A stretch of 64,000 nucleotides of DNA, from positions 614,786 to 678,785 of the forward strand of contig JAMPHR010000001.1 in assembly GCA_023663345.1 (NCBI GenBank). The letters are read 5' to 3'. Position numbers and translations under genes: made by a program. The DNA is from Paenibacillus sp. (GTDB lineage: Bacteria; Bacteroidota; Bacteroidia; Bacteroidales; Muribaculaceae). Below the pieces are notes generated by a model. It was not told where the DNA came from. It searched no databases and was given only the letters and a program-made list of their open reading frames with translations. Shown piece by piece: positions 1 through 9,641 of this stretch (position 1 is the stretch's first letter; each line of letters opens with the position of its first letter).

Positions 1-88
1 GCTAAACTTTATGCCTGATCCACCTCTTTGCCAACCGGAAAAATCCGCTGACCCTCTACTACCACACCAAACGTTGGGGGTGGATATG

Positions 89-118
89 AAAAAAGGTTCC
101 AGATGTCGGAACCTTTTG
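89..118 (-). terminator. Rho-independent terminator of the tRNA-fMet gene
   Basis: A six-base-pair hairpin (GGTTCC at 95-100 with GGAACC at 107-112, seven-base loop) lies just downstream of the tRNA on the minus strand. It is followed on that strand by a run of T (A on the plus strand, 89-94). Bases 1-88 before it hold no gene I can support. Confidence 0.8.
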
Positions 119-120
119 AT

Positions 121-195
<75 letters not shown>

Positions 196-209
196 ATGTT
201 TTCGTGGTG

Positions 210-240
210 CAAAGGTAGGAACTTTTATTTACACTCCAAA
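210..240 (-). promoter_or_regulatory. Promoter of tRNA-fMet
   Basis: On the minus strand a -7 box TACCTTTG (plus CAAAGGTA, 210-217) and a -33 box TTTG (plus CAAA, 237-240) are separated by 19 bases. This matches the Bacteroidetes housekeeping promoter TTTG...TAnnTTTG and sits about 15 bases before the mature tRNA 5' end. Confidence 0.75.
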
Positions 241-508
241 ATATTTCATATATTTATTACGTTAAAAAATATTAATCAACTGATATTTAATAATATATAT
301 TCATCGTGTAATTTTATCATCAGAACCTCCAGGACATAAAATTTGTTACTTACGGGAGAATATGTGTTTTCACAAATCTCCCTATCGTATAAAAAAGGCT
401 ACTTAAGTAAGTCCTATAAACTGTTTAATTAATAGAGTCGAACGCAACCTGAGGCAAACAAGTACTTAAAAAGTATTAATCAATAGCCTTTAGATTGCAA
501 GGTTTTTG
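241..508. other. AT-rich intergenic stretch without a gene
   Basis: No credible coding region is seen. The only structure is a hairpin with arms GGGAGA (354-359) and TCTCCC (377-382), extended inward by TGTG/CACA. It has no T-run on the plus side, so its role is unclear. Confidence 0.5.
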
Positions 509-516
509 TAAATTTG
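509..516 (+). promoter_or_regulatory. -7 box upstream of rhomboid operon
   Basis: TAAATTTG matches the Bacteroidetes -7 consensus TAnnTTTG and lies 52 bases before the first rhomboid start codon. No convincing -33 TTTG is present at the usual distance. Confidence 0.55.
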
Positions 517-568
517 CATAACTATACGGGCAGTTGCTGTCCTTAATGTACTAAAACCCATAAACGAT

Positions 569-1336
569 ATGAATTCACGAGGATCTATCTTTGGACAGAT
601 GCCACCTGTGACCAAAAACCTCATCATCATCAACCTGATCGTATGGCTGGCAATGTTTGTATTGCCGGGCCGTATCGGCACGAGCCTTGAGACTCTGGGC
701 GGACTGCACTATTTCAAGGCAGCCGACTTCAACCCTGTACAGCTTGTGACGTATATGTTCATGCACTCGACGGGTAGTTTCGCCCACATATTCTTCAATA
801 TGTTCACGCTGTGGATGTTTGGCATGACGCTGGAAAGGACATTCGGAAGCGCTCGCTTCCTGTTTTACTACATGTCGTGTGGCATAGGAGCCGGAATCAT
901 CCAGGAACTGACATGGATGCTGACGTGGGAGGATACGCTCACCCCGCTGCTTGCCAACGCAATGCACATAGACTTCCCTGAAGCCCGCGAGATACTCTCG
1001 GCTCCCGGCATGGAGGCGCAGGTGTCGCAATGGCTGAACATGTTCATCACCATCGGAGCCTCGGGAGCCATCTATGGTATCCTGCTCGCATTCGGCATGA
1101 TGTATCCCAACGCGCCTATATTCCTGTTCTTTGTCCCTGTACCTATCAAGGCAAAATGGATGGTGACCGGAATGATCGCCATAGAGCTGCTCATAGGTCT
1201 GAGCGAAGCCCGCGGAACATCGGATGGCATAGCCCATTTCGCCCATCTCGGAGGAATGATATTCGGATTCCTCATCATATATTACTGGAAGAAGAAAGGC
1301 ACATTCAGCGGAGGAGGCGGATATGGGGGTTATTGA
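569..1336 (+). CDS. Rhomboid family intramembrane serine protease
   Basis: This is a polytopic membrane protease of 255 residues that would cleave substrate transmembrane segments within the inner membrane. Visible rhomboid marks are the HxxxN element (H73, N77) in the second membrane segment, the GASG active-site motif with Ser165, and HFAHLGG with catalytic His226. The tail is glycine-rich (GGGGYGGY). A long hydrophilic insertion of about 30 residues before GASG is unusual compared with minimal rhomboids. The next gene overlaps it by 14 bases and is also a rhomboid, so the two are probably translated together. Its substrate cannot be inferred. Confidence 0.92.
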   Translation: MNSRGSIFGQMPPVTKNLIIINLIVWLAMFVLPGRIGTSLETLGGLHYFKAADFNPVQLVTYMFMHSTGSFAHIFFNMFTLWMFGMTLERTFGSARFLFYYMSCGIGAGIIQELTWMLTWEDTLTPLLANAMHIDFPEAREILSAPGMEAQVSQWLNMFITIGASGAIYGILLAFGMMYPNAPIFLFFVPVPIKAKWMVTGMIAIELLIGLSEARGTSDGIAHFAHLGGMIFGFLIIYYWKKKGTFSGGGGYGGY

Positions 1337-2216
1337 TGACATGCGCACAGGCTACCGCCAGTCGTCCATGCTGATGAAGATAGTATGGATTAATATAGGC
1401 GTGTTTGTAGCACTGCGCCTCATTGCCATAGCAGGAGTGTTCTCGGGCAATCCATCGCTTATCAACACCATGCTGCAATGGGTGGAGCTACCATCGTCGC
1501 CGGCGGTACTACTAACGCGTCCGTGGACGATAATCTCGTATATGTTTGCCCAATATGACCTATTGCATATAGTGTTCAATATGCTGTGGCTGTATTGGTT
1601 CGGCACCATGTTCCGCATGGTGGGCACATCAAGGCAACTGCTTGTGCTGTACCTATACGGAGGCATAGCGGGAGCGGTGCTTTTCCTTGCAGGATACAAT
1701 GCCCTGCCGGTGTTCAGCCACACGGGCGGATCGCTCATAGGCTCGTCGGCATCGGTGATAGCCATAGTGACAGCCGTAGCCATACTCATGCCCGACTTCA
1801 AGATGCACCTGTTCCTGATAGGCGCGGTGGCTGTGAAGTGGATAGCGATAGCCACGATAGTGCTTGTGCTGATAGGAGTTACTGGGAGCAATGCCGGAGG
1901 CGAGATAGCTCATATAGGGGGTATCCTAATGGGCGCGTTATTCGCCACAAGGCTGAAGAAAGGACAGGACATAACGGCCCCGGTGAGCCGTGTGATCGAC
2001 CGTGCATGTGTATCCAACATGCGCCCCCGTAACCAGAAAGCCAATACAGGCTCCACGAACAGACCGGCCAATACCGAACCTGCCACCGGTGGGCTCACTG
2101 CCGAAGAGCGACGTGAGCTCGACGCCATACTCGACAAGATAAAGAAGTCGGGCTACTCGGCCCTCACACCGGCCGAGCGTGACAGGCTGTTCAACGTGAG
2201 CCGAAAAATCAAATAA
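1323..2216 (+). CDS. Second rhomboid family protein with C-terminal extension
   Basis: A 297-residue membrane protein of the rhomboid family. It keeps HIVFN in the second membrane segment, a serine motif GSSA (Ser142; the usual GxSG has Ala in the last position) and AHIGG with His197, so the Ser-His pair is intact. After the membrane domain comes a cytoplasmic tail of about 85 residues rich in Pro, Thr and charged residues. It includes the segment LTAEERRELDAILDKIKKSG, which resembles a short helical motif common in Bacteroidetes rhomboid tails. The start ATG overlaps the previous rhomboid. The pair may form a heteromer or have divided substrates; this is inference. Confidence 0.9.
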   Translation: MGVIDDMRTGYRQSSMLMKIVWINIGVFVALRLIAIAGVFSGNPSLINTMLQWVELPSSPAVLLTRPWTIISYMFAQYDLLHIVFNMLWLYWFGTMFRMVGTSRQLLVLYLYGGIAGAVLFLAGYNALPVFSHTGGSLIGSSASVIAIVTAVAILMPDFKMHLFLIGAVAVKWIAIATIVLVLIGVTGSNAGGEIAHIGGILMGALFATRLKKGQDITAPVSRVIDRACVSNMRPRNQKANTGSTNRPANTEPATGGLTAEERRELDAILDKIKKSGYSALTPAERDRLFNVSRKIK

Positions 2217-2231
2217 AGAATCATATCCACC

Positions 2232-3392
2232 ATGCGCGCTACCCATCTGAGCCGATTCATATCCCGATCCACAAGGGCTACACTCATCACCATACTCATG
2301 GTGGTGAACGTGCTCGCGGCCATAGCGACCATAATATCGGCTTACGGAGGCATCGTGGATCCAGATCTGTCGATATTTCCCGCGCTCATGAGCATGATGC
2401 TGCCGGGGATACTCATAGGCGATATATTGCTTGTAGCGCTCGACCTGATAGTGCGCAAGTGGAGCATGACATTCATAGTAGCCGCATCATGGCTGGTGTC
2501 GGTGCCACCACTCCTCACCTACTCTCCCCTGCACATAGGCCATCACAAACTCACCCAGGCCGAGAAGGAACGGTCATTTACCCTACTCACCTACAACGCC
2601 CTGCACTTCTGGGACTTCCGGGGAAATGTCCCGGGACTGAAATCCAACAGCACCATCGACTATATACTCGAGACCGATGCCGACATAGTGAACCTCCAGG
2701 AAGTGGAGTTCATAAAGACATGGCCGTTGTGGCACATCACGTCGGAACAGATAAGCCAGCTCAACGCAAGGTACCCCTACAGAATGGTGGATATAAACAA
2801 TCAGCTCACCATACTGTCGAAATACCCGTTCCAGTATGACGACATACCACTGCCGTCGCCGATGGATGTGCGCATGGCACTGTTCAGATTCAACATACAG
2901 GGCCACAGGGTCAACCTGTTCAACGTGCATCTCGAATCCATAGGTCTGAGCATGGCCGACAAGGCACTATACCAGAACCTGTTTGACAAAGCCCCCGGAA
3001 GCGAACGCGCCATACGCAAGGAGCTATCGGATGTAAAGCATCAGCTGATAAGCAAACTGGCCGTGGCTTTCCGCAAGCGGGCAGAGCAAGCACGCTTCAT
3101 ACGCCACACGATCGACTCGATAGGCGGCAACTTTATAGTAGCCGGCGACTTCAACGACATCCAGGGGTGCTATGCCGTCCGCACGATAATGGACGGCGAC
3201 ATGAAGGACGCATACGCCGAAAACGCTTTCGGACCCACGATCACCTATCACGGCAACAGGTTCTATTTCCGCATAGACCAGGTGCTGTACAAGGGAGACA
3301 TGAAGGCCGTGGATATCGAGCGTGGCGACATCGAGTCGAGCGACCACTATCCGTTGCTGACCACCTTCGTCTTTGACGGAAACTCACCGTAA
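2232..3392 (+). CDS. Endonuclease/exonuclease/phosphatase (EEP) family membrane protein
   Basis: A 386-residue protein with about three hydrophobic segments in the first 100 residues followed by an EEP-superfamily catalytic domain. Family marks are LLTYNALHF at the domain start, NLQEVEF with the metal-binding Glu, GDFND with the Asp/Asn pair, and the final SSDHYP carrying the catalytic His. The fold serves metal-dependent phosphodiesterases such as nucleases and lipid phosphatases. With the membrane anchor, the domain is probably extracytoplasmic. The substrate is unknown. The start lies 15 bases after the second rhomboid, so it is likely the third gene of that operon. Confidence 0.87.
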   Translation: MRATHLSRFISRSTRATLITILMVVNVLAAIATIISAYGGIVDPDLSIFPALMSMMLPGILIGDILLVALDLIVRKWSMTFIVAASWLVSVPPLLTYSPLHIGHHKLTQAEKERSFTLLTYNALHFWDFRGNVPGLKSNSTIDYILETDADIVNLQEVEFIKTWPLWHITSEQISQLNARYPYRMVDINNQLTILSKYPFQYDDIPLPSPMDVRMALFRFNIQGHRVNLFNVHLESIGLSMADKALYQNLFDKAPGSERAIRKELSDVKHQLISKLAVAFRKRAEQARFIRHTIDSIGGNFIVAGDFNDIQGCYAVRTIMDGDMKDAYAENAFGPTITYHGNRFYFRIDQVLYKGDMKAVDIERGDIESSDHYPLLTTFVFDGNSP

Positions 3393-3435
3393 TCAACATT
3401 TTTCATCCCATTATATCCACCATCACAAGACCAAA

Positions 3436-5610
3436 ATGAAAACCTTAATCCGAGCCGCCGTCATCACGGCAGCCCTGTCAATCCCAATGGCCATGAACGC
3501 CCATCAAGCTACACGGGTCAATCCGTTCTTCGAGTCATACGGCACAAAGTACGACATACCCCCGTTTGAAAAAATCCAGTACAGCGACTACCTTCCCGCC
3601 GTGGAGAAGGGCATAGCCGAGCGCAAGGCCGAGATAAAGGCCATAGCCGACAACAAGGCCCAGCCCACATTTGACAACACCATCCTGGCCATGGAGAAAT
3701 CAGGCCAGCTGCTCAACCGGGTTATGCGCGTGTTCGGCTCGCTCAACGAGACCGACAACACACCCGAAATGCAGGAACTGTCGGAGGTAATACTCCCAAT
3801 GGTATCCACCGCATCGGACGAGATCTCGATGGATCCCAAGCTCTTTGCCCGCGTGAAGTCGCTCTACGACCGTCGTGACCAGCTCGGTCTCGAGCCTTAC
3901 CAGAAGCGTGCCATCGAGCTGTCCTACAAGAGCTTTGTGCGCAACGGCGCCCTGCTTCCCGAAAAAGAGAAACAGCAGCTTATGGAGGTGAACAAGAAAC
4001 TCACCGACCTGTTCCTGAAATACAACAAAAACCTGCTCGCCTCGACCAATGCCTTTGAGCTCGTGGTGGACAACAAGGCCGATCTTGCAGGTATCCCCGC
4101 CGGCATCGTGGCCACCGCCGCCACCGAGGCAACATCGCGCGGCAAGGACGGCAAGTGGGTGTTTACCCTCCATGCCCCAAGCCGACTCCCAGTATTGAAG
4201 TATGCCGACTCACGCGACGTGCGCGAGAAGATGTACAAGGGATATATCAACCTCGCATCACAGGCTCCCTACGACAACCGTCCCATAATCGGCGACATCG
4301 TGAAGCTCCGCGCCCGCAAGGCAGCGCTCCTCGGATTCAAGGACTTCGCTTCCTACATGACCGACAACGTGATGGCCAAGACCCCTCAGGCGGCCACCGA
4401 ACTGCTCATGCAGATATGGGAACCCGCCGTGAACCGCGCCCATGAGGAGATAGCCGAGATGACCGAGTATGCCAAGGCCGAGGGCAAGAATATCACCATC
4501 GAGCCTTGGGATTATTACTACTATGCCGAGAAGGTACGCGCCAAGAAATTTGCCCTCGATGAGAACGAGGTGAGCGCATATTTCTCGCTCGACAATGTGC
4601 GCAAGGGTATCTTCACCCTGGCTGAGCGTCTCTATGGCGTGAAATTCACCGAAATGCCCGATGCTCCGAAGTACAATCCAGAGGTGACAGTATATGACGT
4701 GACCGATGCCAAGAGTGGCGAGCATGTGGCAGTGTTCATGACCGACTATTTCCCCCGCGCCACCAAGCGCCAGGGAGCATGGATGGATGAGCTGAAATCA
4801 TCGTTTGTCGATCCTGACGGCACCGTGGAGCGCCCCATCATCTACAATGTAGGCAACTTCACCCGTCCCACCGGCGACACCCCCGCACTGCTCACCGTGG
4901 ACGAGGTAGAGACCATGTTCCATGAGTTCGGCCACGGCCTCCACGGCATGTTGAGCCGCGCCAAACTCCGCTCACAATCGGGCACAGCCACCGACCGTGA
5001 CTTCGTGGAACTCCCCTCACAGATCACCGAACACTGGGCCCTGGAGCCTGAACTGCTCAAGGACTATGCGTTCCACTACAAGACAGGTGAAGTGATACCA
5101 ACCGAGCTCGTAAACAAGCTCCAGGCCGCATCGACCCACAACCAGGGCTTCACCACCACCGAGCTTGCCGGCGCATCGCTCCTCGACCTTGCATGGGGTG
5201 CCCTCAATCCCGCCGAAGGTGATGTTATCGACGTGGATGCCTTCGAGAAGCAGATAGCCGAGAAGCTGGGTATGCCCAAGGAAATCGCCTACCGTTACCG
5301 CTCGCCCTACTTCAAGCACGTGTTCGGAAGTGACGGCTACGCATCGGGCTACTACACCTATCTGTGGGCCGAGGTGCTTGACACCGACGGCTTTGAGCTA
5401 TTCTCACAGAAAGGTATCTTCGATCCCGAGACCGCCCGCTCATTCAAGGAAAACATCCTGGAGATGGGTGGCAGTGAGGACCCAATGGAACTCTTTGTGA
5501 AGTTCCGCGGACACAAGCCCTCGGTTGACGCTCTCCTGCGCAACCGTGGTCTCATCCCCTCGGCTACTCCCGCCCACGGCGGTGACATCAAGACCCAGGG
5601 AGGGAAGTAA
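3436..5610 (+). CDS. Exported M3 family metallopeptidase (peptidyl-dipeptidase Dcp type)
   Basis: An oligopeptidase of 724 residues that should remove dipeptides from peptide C-termini with one zinc ion. The zinc motif HEFGH is at residues 496-500, within the family signature FHEFGHGLHGML. A downstream Glu in the FVELPSQITEHW segment gives the third ligand. I chose the ATG at 3436 because it gives a clear signal peptide (MKTLIRAAVITAALSIPMAM). An in-frame ATG at 3373 would put 21 hydrophilic residues before it and overlap the preceding gene. The export signal suggests periplasmic action, unlike cytoplasmic E. coli Dcp. A strong terminator follows. Confidence 0.93.
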   Translation: MKTLIRAAVITAALSIPMAMNAHQATRVNPFFESYGTKYDIPPFEKIQYSDYLPAVEKGIAERKAEIKAIADNKAQPTFDNTILAMEKSGQLLNRVMRVFGSLNETDNTPEMQELSEVILPMVSTASDEISMDPKLFARVKSLYDRRDQLGLEPYQKRAIELSYKSFVRNGALLPEKEKQQLMEVNKKLTDLFLKYNKNLLASTNAFELVVDNKADLAGIPAGIVATAATEATSRGKDGKWVFTLHAPSRLPVLKYADSRDVREKMYKGYINLASQAPYDNRPIIGDIVKLRARKAALLGFKDFASYMTDNVMAKTPQAATELLMQIWEPAVNRAHEEIAEMTEYAKAEGKNITIEPWDYYYYAEKVRAKKFALDENEVSAYFSLDNVRKGIFTLAERLYGVKFTEMPDAPKYNPEVTVYDVTDAKSGEHVAVFMTDYFPRATKRQGAWMDELKSSFVDPDGTVERPIIYNVGNFTRPTGDTPALLTVDEVETMFHEFGHGLHGMLSRAKLRSQSGTATDRDFVELPSQITEHWALEPELLKDYAFHYKTGEVIPTELVNKLQAASTHNQGFTTTELAGASLLDLAWGALNPAEGDVIDVDAFEKQIAEKLGMPKEIAYRYRSPYFKHVFGSDGYASGYYTYLWAEVLDTDGFELFSQKGIFDPETARSFKENILEMGGSEDPMELFVKFRGHKPSVDALLRNRGLIPSATPAHGGDIKTQGGK

Positions 5611-5632
5611 AGACAAATAGACAATCCTGACC

Positions 5633-5677
5633 GGGACCCCACGGAGCGAAACAGTTCCATGGGGTCCCAACGTTTTT
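5633..5677 (+). terminator. Rho-independent terminator after the M3 peptidase
   Basis: A nine-base-pair stem GGGACCCCA (5633-5641) with TGGGGTCCC (5660-5668) and an 18-base loop is followed by TTTTT at 5673-5677. Confidence 0.85.
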
Positions 5678-5737
5678 ACCCTCATGCGGGCAGGGTGACA
5701 CGGGAAGCCCATACAATACAAGTAATTGGGGAAAGTA

Positions 5738-5769
5738 TTTGGGGGAATGTGGGAATTGTTGTACCTTTG
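5738..5769 (+). promoter_or_regulatory. purL promoter
   Basis: A -33 box TTTG (5738-5741) and -7 box TACCTTTG (5762-5769) are separated by 20 bases, a full match to the Bacteroidetes consensus. The predicted transcript start leaves about 30 bases before the purL ATG. No purine riboswitch-like structure is seen in this short leader. Confidence 0.8.
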
Positions 5770-5804
5770 TGACAGAAACCAATCAATGACATAGCCAGCT
5801 ACTT

Positions 5805-8800
5805 ATGGTCGTATTTTTTAAGAAAGGCGCAAATCTTATCTACGCCGTAGAGACGAATCACAAGTTCTCGCCCGAGGAAGCCACCAAGCTCACTTGGCTC
5901 TTCGACGGAGCGACACCCCTCAGTTCAACTTCAGTAAAGGGACGCTTCGTAGGTCCCCGCAAGGAGATGATCACCCCCTGGAGCACCAACGCCGTGGAGA
6001 TCACCCAGAACATGGGCCTTGAAGGAATCACCCGCATAGAGGAATTCCACCGTACCACCGAGGAGCAACCCGTGTTTGACAAAATGCTCTCACGCCTGTA
6101 TGACGGGCTTAATTCCCGTGTGTTCAGCACCTCGACCGTGGCCGCTCCCATCGAGCACATAGCCGACATCACTGAATACAACAAGCGCGAAGGCCTCGCC
6201 CTCTCCAAGGAGGAGGAGGATTATCTGCGTCAGCTGGCTGAGCGTCTGGGCCGTCCCCTCACCGACAGCGAGGTGTTCGGTTTCTCACAGGTAAACAGCG
6301 AGCACTGCCGTCACAAGATCTTCAACGGATCGTTTGTGATCGACGGCGAGGAAAAGCCCCTGTCGCTATTCAAACTCATCAAGAAAACATCACAGGTAAA
6401 TCCCGGCCGTCTCGTGTCGGCTTACAAGGATAATGTGGCATTTGTAGAGGGTCCGACCGTGGCCCAGTTCTACCCCACCCACCCCGAGCGTTCCGACTAC
6501 TTCGAGGTGCGTGATCTGCCCACCGTGCTCTCGCTCAAGGCCGAGACCCACAACTTCCCCACCACTGTAGAGCCCTTCAACGGTGCTGCCACCGGTAGTG
6601 GCGGTGAGATCCGCGACCGTCTGGGCGGAGGACGCGCATCGCTTCCTCTGGCCGGTACAGCCGTGTACATGACCTCGTATCCCCGTCTGGGCGGACACCC
6701 CTGGGAGCTGATGATGAATCCCCGCGCATGGCTCTACCAGACACCCGCCGAGATTCTGATCAAGGCTTCCAACGGTGCATCGGACTTCGGTAACAAATAC
6801 GGTCAGCCCCTCATCTGCGGTTCACTTCTCACATTCGAGCACGATGAGAACGGCAAGATGTATGCCTACGACAAGGTGATCATGCTCGCCGGCGGTGTGG
6901 GCTATGCAGCCTCCAAGGACGCCATCAAGGGCGTACCCGAAGCCGGGGAAGCCGTTGTGGTGATGGGTGGCGACAACTACCGCATCGGTATGGGCGGTGG
7001 TGCAGTATCGTCGGTTGAGACCGGACAGTATGCATCGGGCATCGAGCTCAACGCCGTACAGCGTGCCAATCCCGAGATGCAGAAGCGTGTATCAAACGTA
7101 ATCCGTGCTCTCGCCGAAAATGACAACAACCCCATCGTGTCGATCCACGACCACGGCGCAGGCGGTCACCTCAACGCCCTCTCGGAGCTGGTGGAAGAGA
7201 CCGGCGGAAAGATCGAGATAGGCGCACTGCCTGTAGGCGACAAGACTCTCTCGTCAAAGGAAATCATAGGCAACGAGAGCCAGGAGCGCATGGGTATGGT
7301 GCTCAAGAAGGAGGATATCGAGTATGTGAAGACCATCGCCGACCGCGAGCGCGCCCCGATGTATGTAGTGGGCGAGACCACAGGCGACCACCGCTTCGTA
7401 TTCGAGCAGAAGGATGGCGTGAAGCCCATCGACCTCGCCATGACCGACATGTTCGGCTCATCGCCCAAGACCACTCTTACAGACACCACTGTAGTGAACA
7501 CCTACAAGGATGCTCCCTACAACGAGAATGACATAGAGAAATATGTTGCCGACACCCTCGCTCTCGAGGCTGTGGCTTCCAAGGACTGGCTCACCAACAA
7601 GGTGGACCGCTCGGTGACCGGCAAGATAGCCCGTCAGCAGTGCCAGGGTGAGATTCAGCTCCCTCTGAGCGACTGTGGTGTAGTCGCACTCGACTACTCG
7701 GGCACCAAGGGTATAGCAACCTCCATCGGTCATGCTCCCCAGGTGGCCCTCATTGACTCGGCCAAGGGTTCGGTTATGGCTGTTGCAGAGGCTCTCACCA
7801 ACATCGTGGGTACTCCGCTCGAAGGTGGCATCAAGGCCCTCTCGCTCAGCGCCAACTGGATGTGGCCATGCAAGAATCCCGGCGAGGATGCCGCACTGTA
7901 CCGCGCCGTAGAGGCTTGCAGCGACTTCGCTTGCGAGCTCGGCATCAACATCCCCACCGGTAAGGACTCGCTGTCAATGACCCAGAAGTATGGCGACGAC
8001 AAGGTATATGCTCCCGGCACCGTTATCATCTCGGCCGCAGGCGAGGTGACCGATGTGCGCAAGACCCTCTCACCCGTGCTCCGCGCCAAGGATTCCACCT
8101 TATATTATATCGACTTCTCGGGCGATGCCCTGAAGCTCGGCGGTTCGGCCCTGGCCCAGACTCTCGGCGCTCTCGGTGCCGACGCTCCCACAGTGAAGGA
8201 TACCAAGAGCTTTGTCAACACATTTGACACCGTGCAGAAGCTCGTGGCCAAGAAGATGTTCCTTGCCGCTCACGACGTGTCGGCCGGAGGTCTTGTGACC
8301 ACTCTTCTCGAAATGACATTCGCCAACACCGCCGGAGGTATCCAGCTTGACACCGAGGCATTTGGCGAGGATGATCTCGTGAAGATCCTCTTCAGCGAGA
8401 ATCCCGCTCTCGTGGCTCAAGTAGATGCCTCCAAGGTAGCTAAGGTGGACGAGATGCTCACCAAGGCCGGAGTGAAGTTCTACCACATAGGATCGCCTGC
8501 AAGCGAGCGTGCCCTCATCATCAATCACAAGGGTACCGAACGTCTGCTCGGCATCGATCATCTGCGCGATGTGTGGATGCACACCAGCTACCTCATGGAC
8601 TCGATCCAGAGCGGCGAGCAGAAGGCCCGCGAACGCTTCGAGAACTACAAGAAGCAACCCATACGCTACAGAATGCCTTCAGGATTTGACGGCAAGCTCG
8701 CATCGCGTGGCATAGCTCTGCGCCGCGACGGACACGGCGACGGTCGCGTGAAGGCCGCCATCATCCGCGAGAAGGGTGTTAACGGCGACCGCGAAATGGC

Positions 8801-9503
8801 TTACTCGCTCTATCTGGCCGGATTTGATGTGAAGGATGTACACATGACCGACCTCATGAGCGGCCGCGAGAATCTCGAGGATGTGAACATGATCGTGTTC
8901 TGCGGAGGCTTCTCCAACTCTGACGTACTCGGCTCAGCCAAGGGTTGGGCATCGGGATTCCGCTACAACGATAACGCCAAGCGCGCACTTGAGAACTTCT
9001 ACAAGCGCGAGGACACCCTCTCGCTCGGTATCTGCAACGGTTGCCAGCTGATGATCGAGCTCGGACTCATCAACCCCGAGCATCCCAAGAAGACCAAGAT
9101 GCTGCACAACGACTCCCACAAGTTTGAGTCGCAGTTCATCGGCCTCACCATTCCTCAGAACAACTCAGTGATGTTCGGCTCGCTCTCAGGATCGAAGCTC
9201 GGTATATGGGTGGCCCACGGCGAAGGCAAATTCCACCTGCCCATGTCGATGGACAACTACAACGTGGTGGCCAAGTATGCCTACAACGGCTATCCCGCCA
9301 ACCCCAACGGCTCACGTTGCTCAGTAGCCGGTATCTGCTCGGCCGATGGTCGTCACCTGGCCATGATGCCCCACCTCGAAAGGGCTATCTTCCCCTGGCA
9401 ATGCGGCTATTATCCCACCACCCGTTCAACCGACGAGGTGACTCCCTGGATCGATGCCTTCATCAATGCAAGGAAGTGGGTTGAAGAGCATGTTTCACAT
9501 TAA
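5805..9503 (+). CDS. purL: Phosphoribosylformylglycinamidine synthase, single-chain
   Basis: Large-type FGAM synthase of 1232 residues. It converts formylglycinamide ribonucleotide, glutamine and ATP to formylglycinamidine ribonucleotide in de novo purine synthesis. The central part carries the PurL signatures SQVNSEHCRHKIFNG and SLKAETHNFPTTVEPF, and two PurM-like ATP-binding halves. The C-terminal glutamine amidotransferase domain starts near residue 980. It has LGICNGCQL with the nucleophile Cys1080, followed by a late His region (HGEGKFH). The length agrees with the single-chain form of gamma-proteobacteria and Bacteroidetes rather than the split PurL/PurQ/PurS form. It stands alone between a promoter and a terminator. 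Confidence 0.97.
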   Translation: MVVFFKKGANLIYAVETNHKFSPEEATKLTWLFDGATPLSSTSVKGRFVGPRKEMITPWSTNAVEITQNMGLEGITRIEEFHRTTEEQPVFDKMLSRLYDGLNSRVFSTSTVAAPIEHIADITEYNKREGLALSKEEEDYLRQLAERLGRPLTDSEVFGFSQVNSEHCRHKIFNGSFVIDGEEKPLSLFKLIKKTSQVNPGRLVSAYKDNVAFVEGPTVAQFYPTHPERSDYFEVRDLPTVLSLKAETHNFPTTVEPFNGAATGSGGEIRDRLGGGRASLPLAGTAVYMTSYPRLGGHPWELMMNPRAWLYQTPAEILIKASNGASDFGNKYGQPLICGSLLTFEHDENGKMYAYDKVIMLAGGVGYAASKDAIKGVPEAGEAVVVMGGDNYRIGMGGGAVSSVETGQYASGIELNAVQRANPEMQKRVSNVIRALAENDNNPIVSIHDHGAGGHLNALSELVEETGGKIEIGALPVGDKTLSSKEIIGNESQERMGMVLKKEDIEYVKTIADRERAPMYVVGETTGDHRFVFEQKDGVKPIDLAMTDMFGSSPKTTLTDTTVVNTYKDAPYNENDIEKYVADTLALEAVASKDWLTNKVDRSVTGKIARQQCQGEIQLPLSDCGVVALDYSGTKGIATSIGHAPQVALIDSAKGSVMAVAEALTNIVGTPLEGGIKALSLSANWMWPCKNPGEDAALYRAVEACSDFACELGINIPTGKDSLSMTQKYGDDKVYAPGTVIISAAGEVTDVRKTLSPVLRAKDSTLYYIDFSGDALKLGGSALAQTLGALGADAPTVKDTKSFVNTFDTVQKLVAKKMFLAAHDVSAGGLVTTLLEMTFANTAGGIQLDTEAFGEDDLVKILFSENPALVAQVDASKVAKVDEMLTKAGVKFYHIGSPASERALIINHKGTERLLGIDHLRDVWMHTSYLMDSIQSGEQKARERFENYKKQPIRYRMPSGFDGKLASRGIALRRDGHGDGRVKAAIIREKGVNGDREMAYSLYLAGFDVKDVHMTDLMSGRENLEDVNMIVFCGGFSNSDVLGSAKGWASGFRYNDNAKRALENFYKREDTLSLGICNGCQLMIELGLINPEHPKKTKMLHNDSHKFESQFIGLTIPQNNSVMFGSLSGSKLGIWVAHGEGKFHLPMSMDNYNVVAKYAYNGYPANPNGSRCSVAGICSADGRHLAMMPHLERAIFPWQCGYYPTTRSTDEVTPWIDAFINARKWVEEHVSH

Positions 9504-9515
9504 TTTGCATTAAAT

Positions 9516-9565
9516 ACGCTCCGTTTTTCCTAAAAATCAGTAAATTTGTCGGAAAAACGGAGCGT
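9516..9565 (+). terminator. purL terminator with a -7 promoter box in its loop
   Basis: A perfect 15-base-pair stem (9516-9530 with 9551-9565) has an A/T-rich core, so it can act on either strand. The 20-base loop includes TAAATTTG (9541-9548), a full match to the -7 promoter consensus on the plus strand. This may be the start of the etfB operon transcript; no -33 TTTG is visible. Confidence 0.7.
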
Positions 9566-9641
9566 TTAGCTTCATTATACCTGAAAAGGGAAAATACAGG
9601 CAAAACAACTACAAAAAACCAAAACCTTAAATTATAAAAAA

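Noticed and set aside
575-1348. A 257-codon open frame antisense to the first rhomboid gene
   Set aside because: The sense product is an unmistakable rhomboid. The antisense translation is rich in His/Arg/Tyr and shows no domain.
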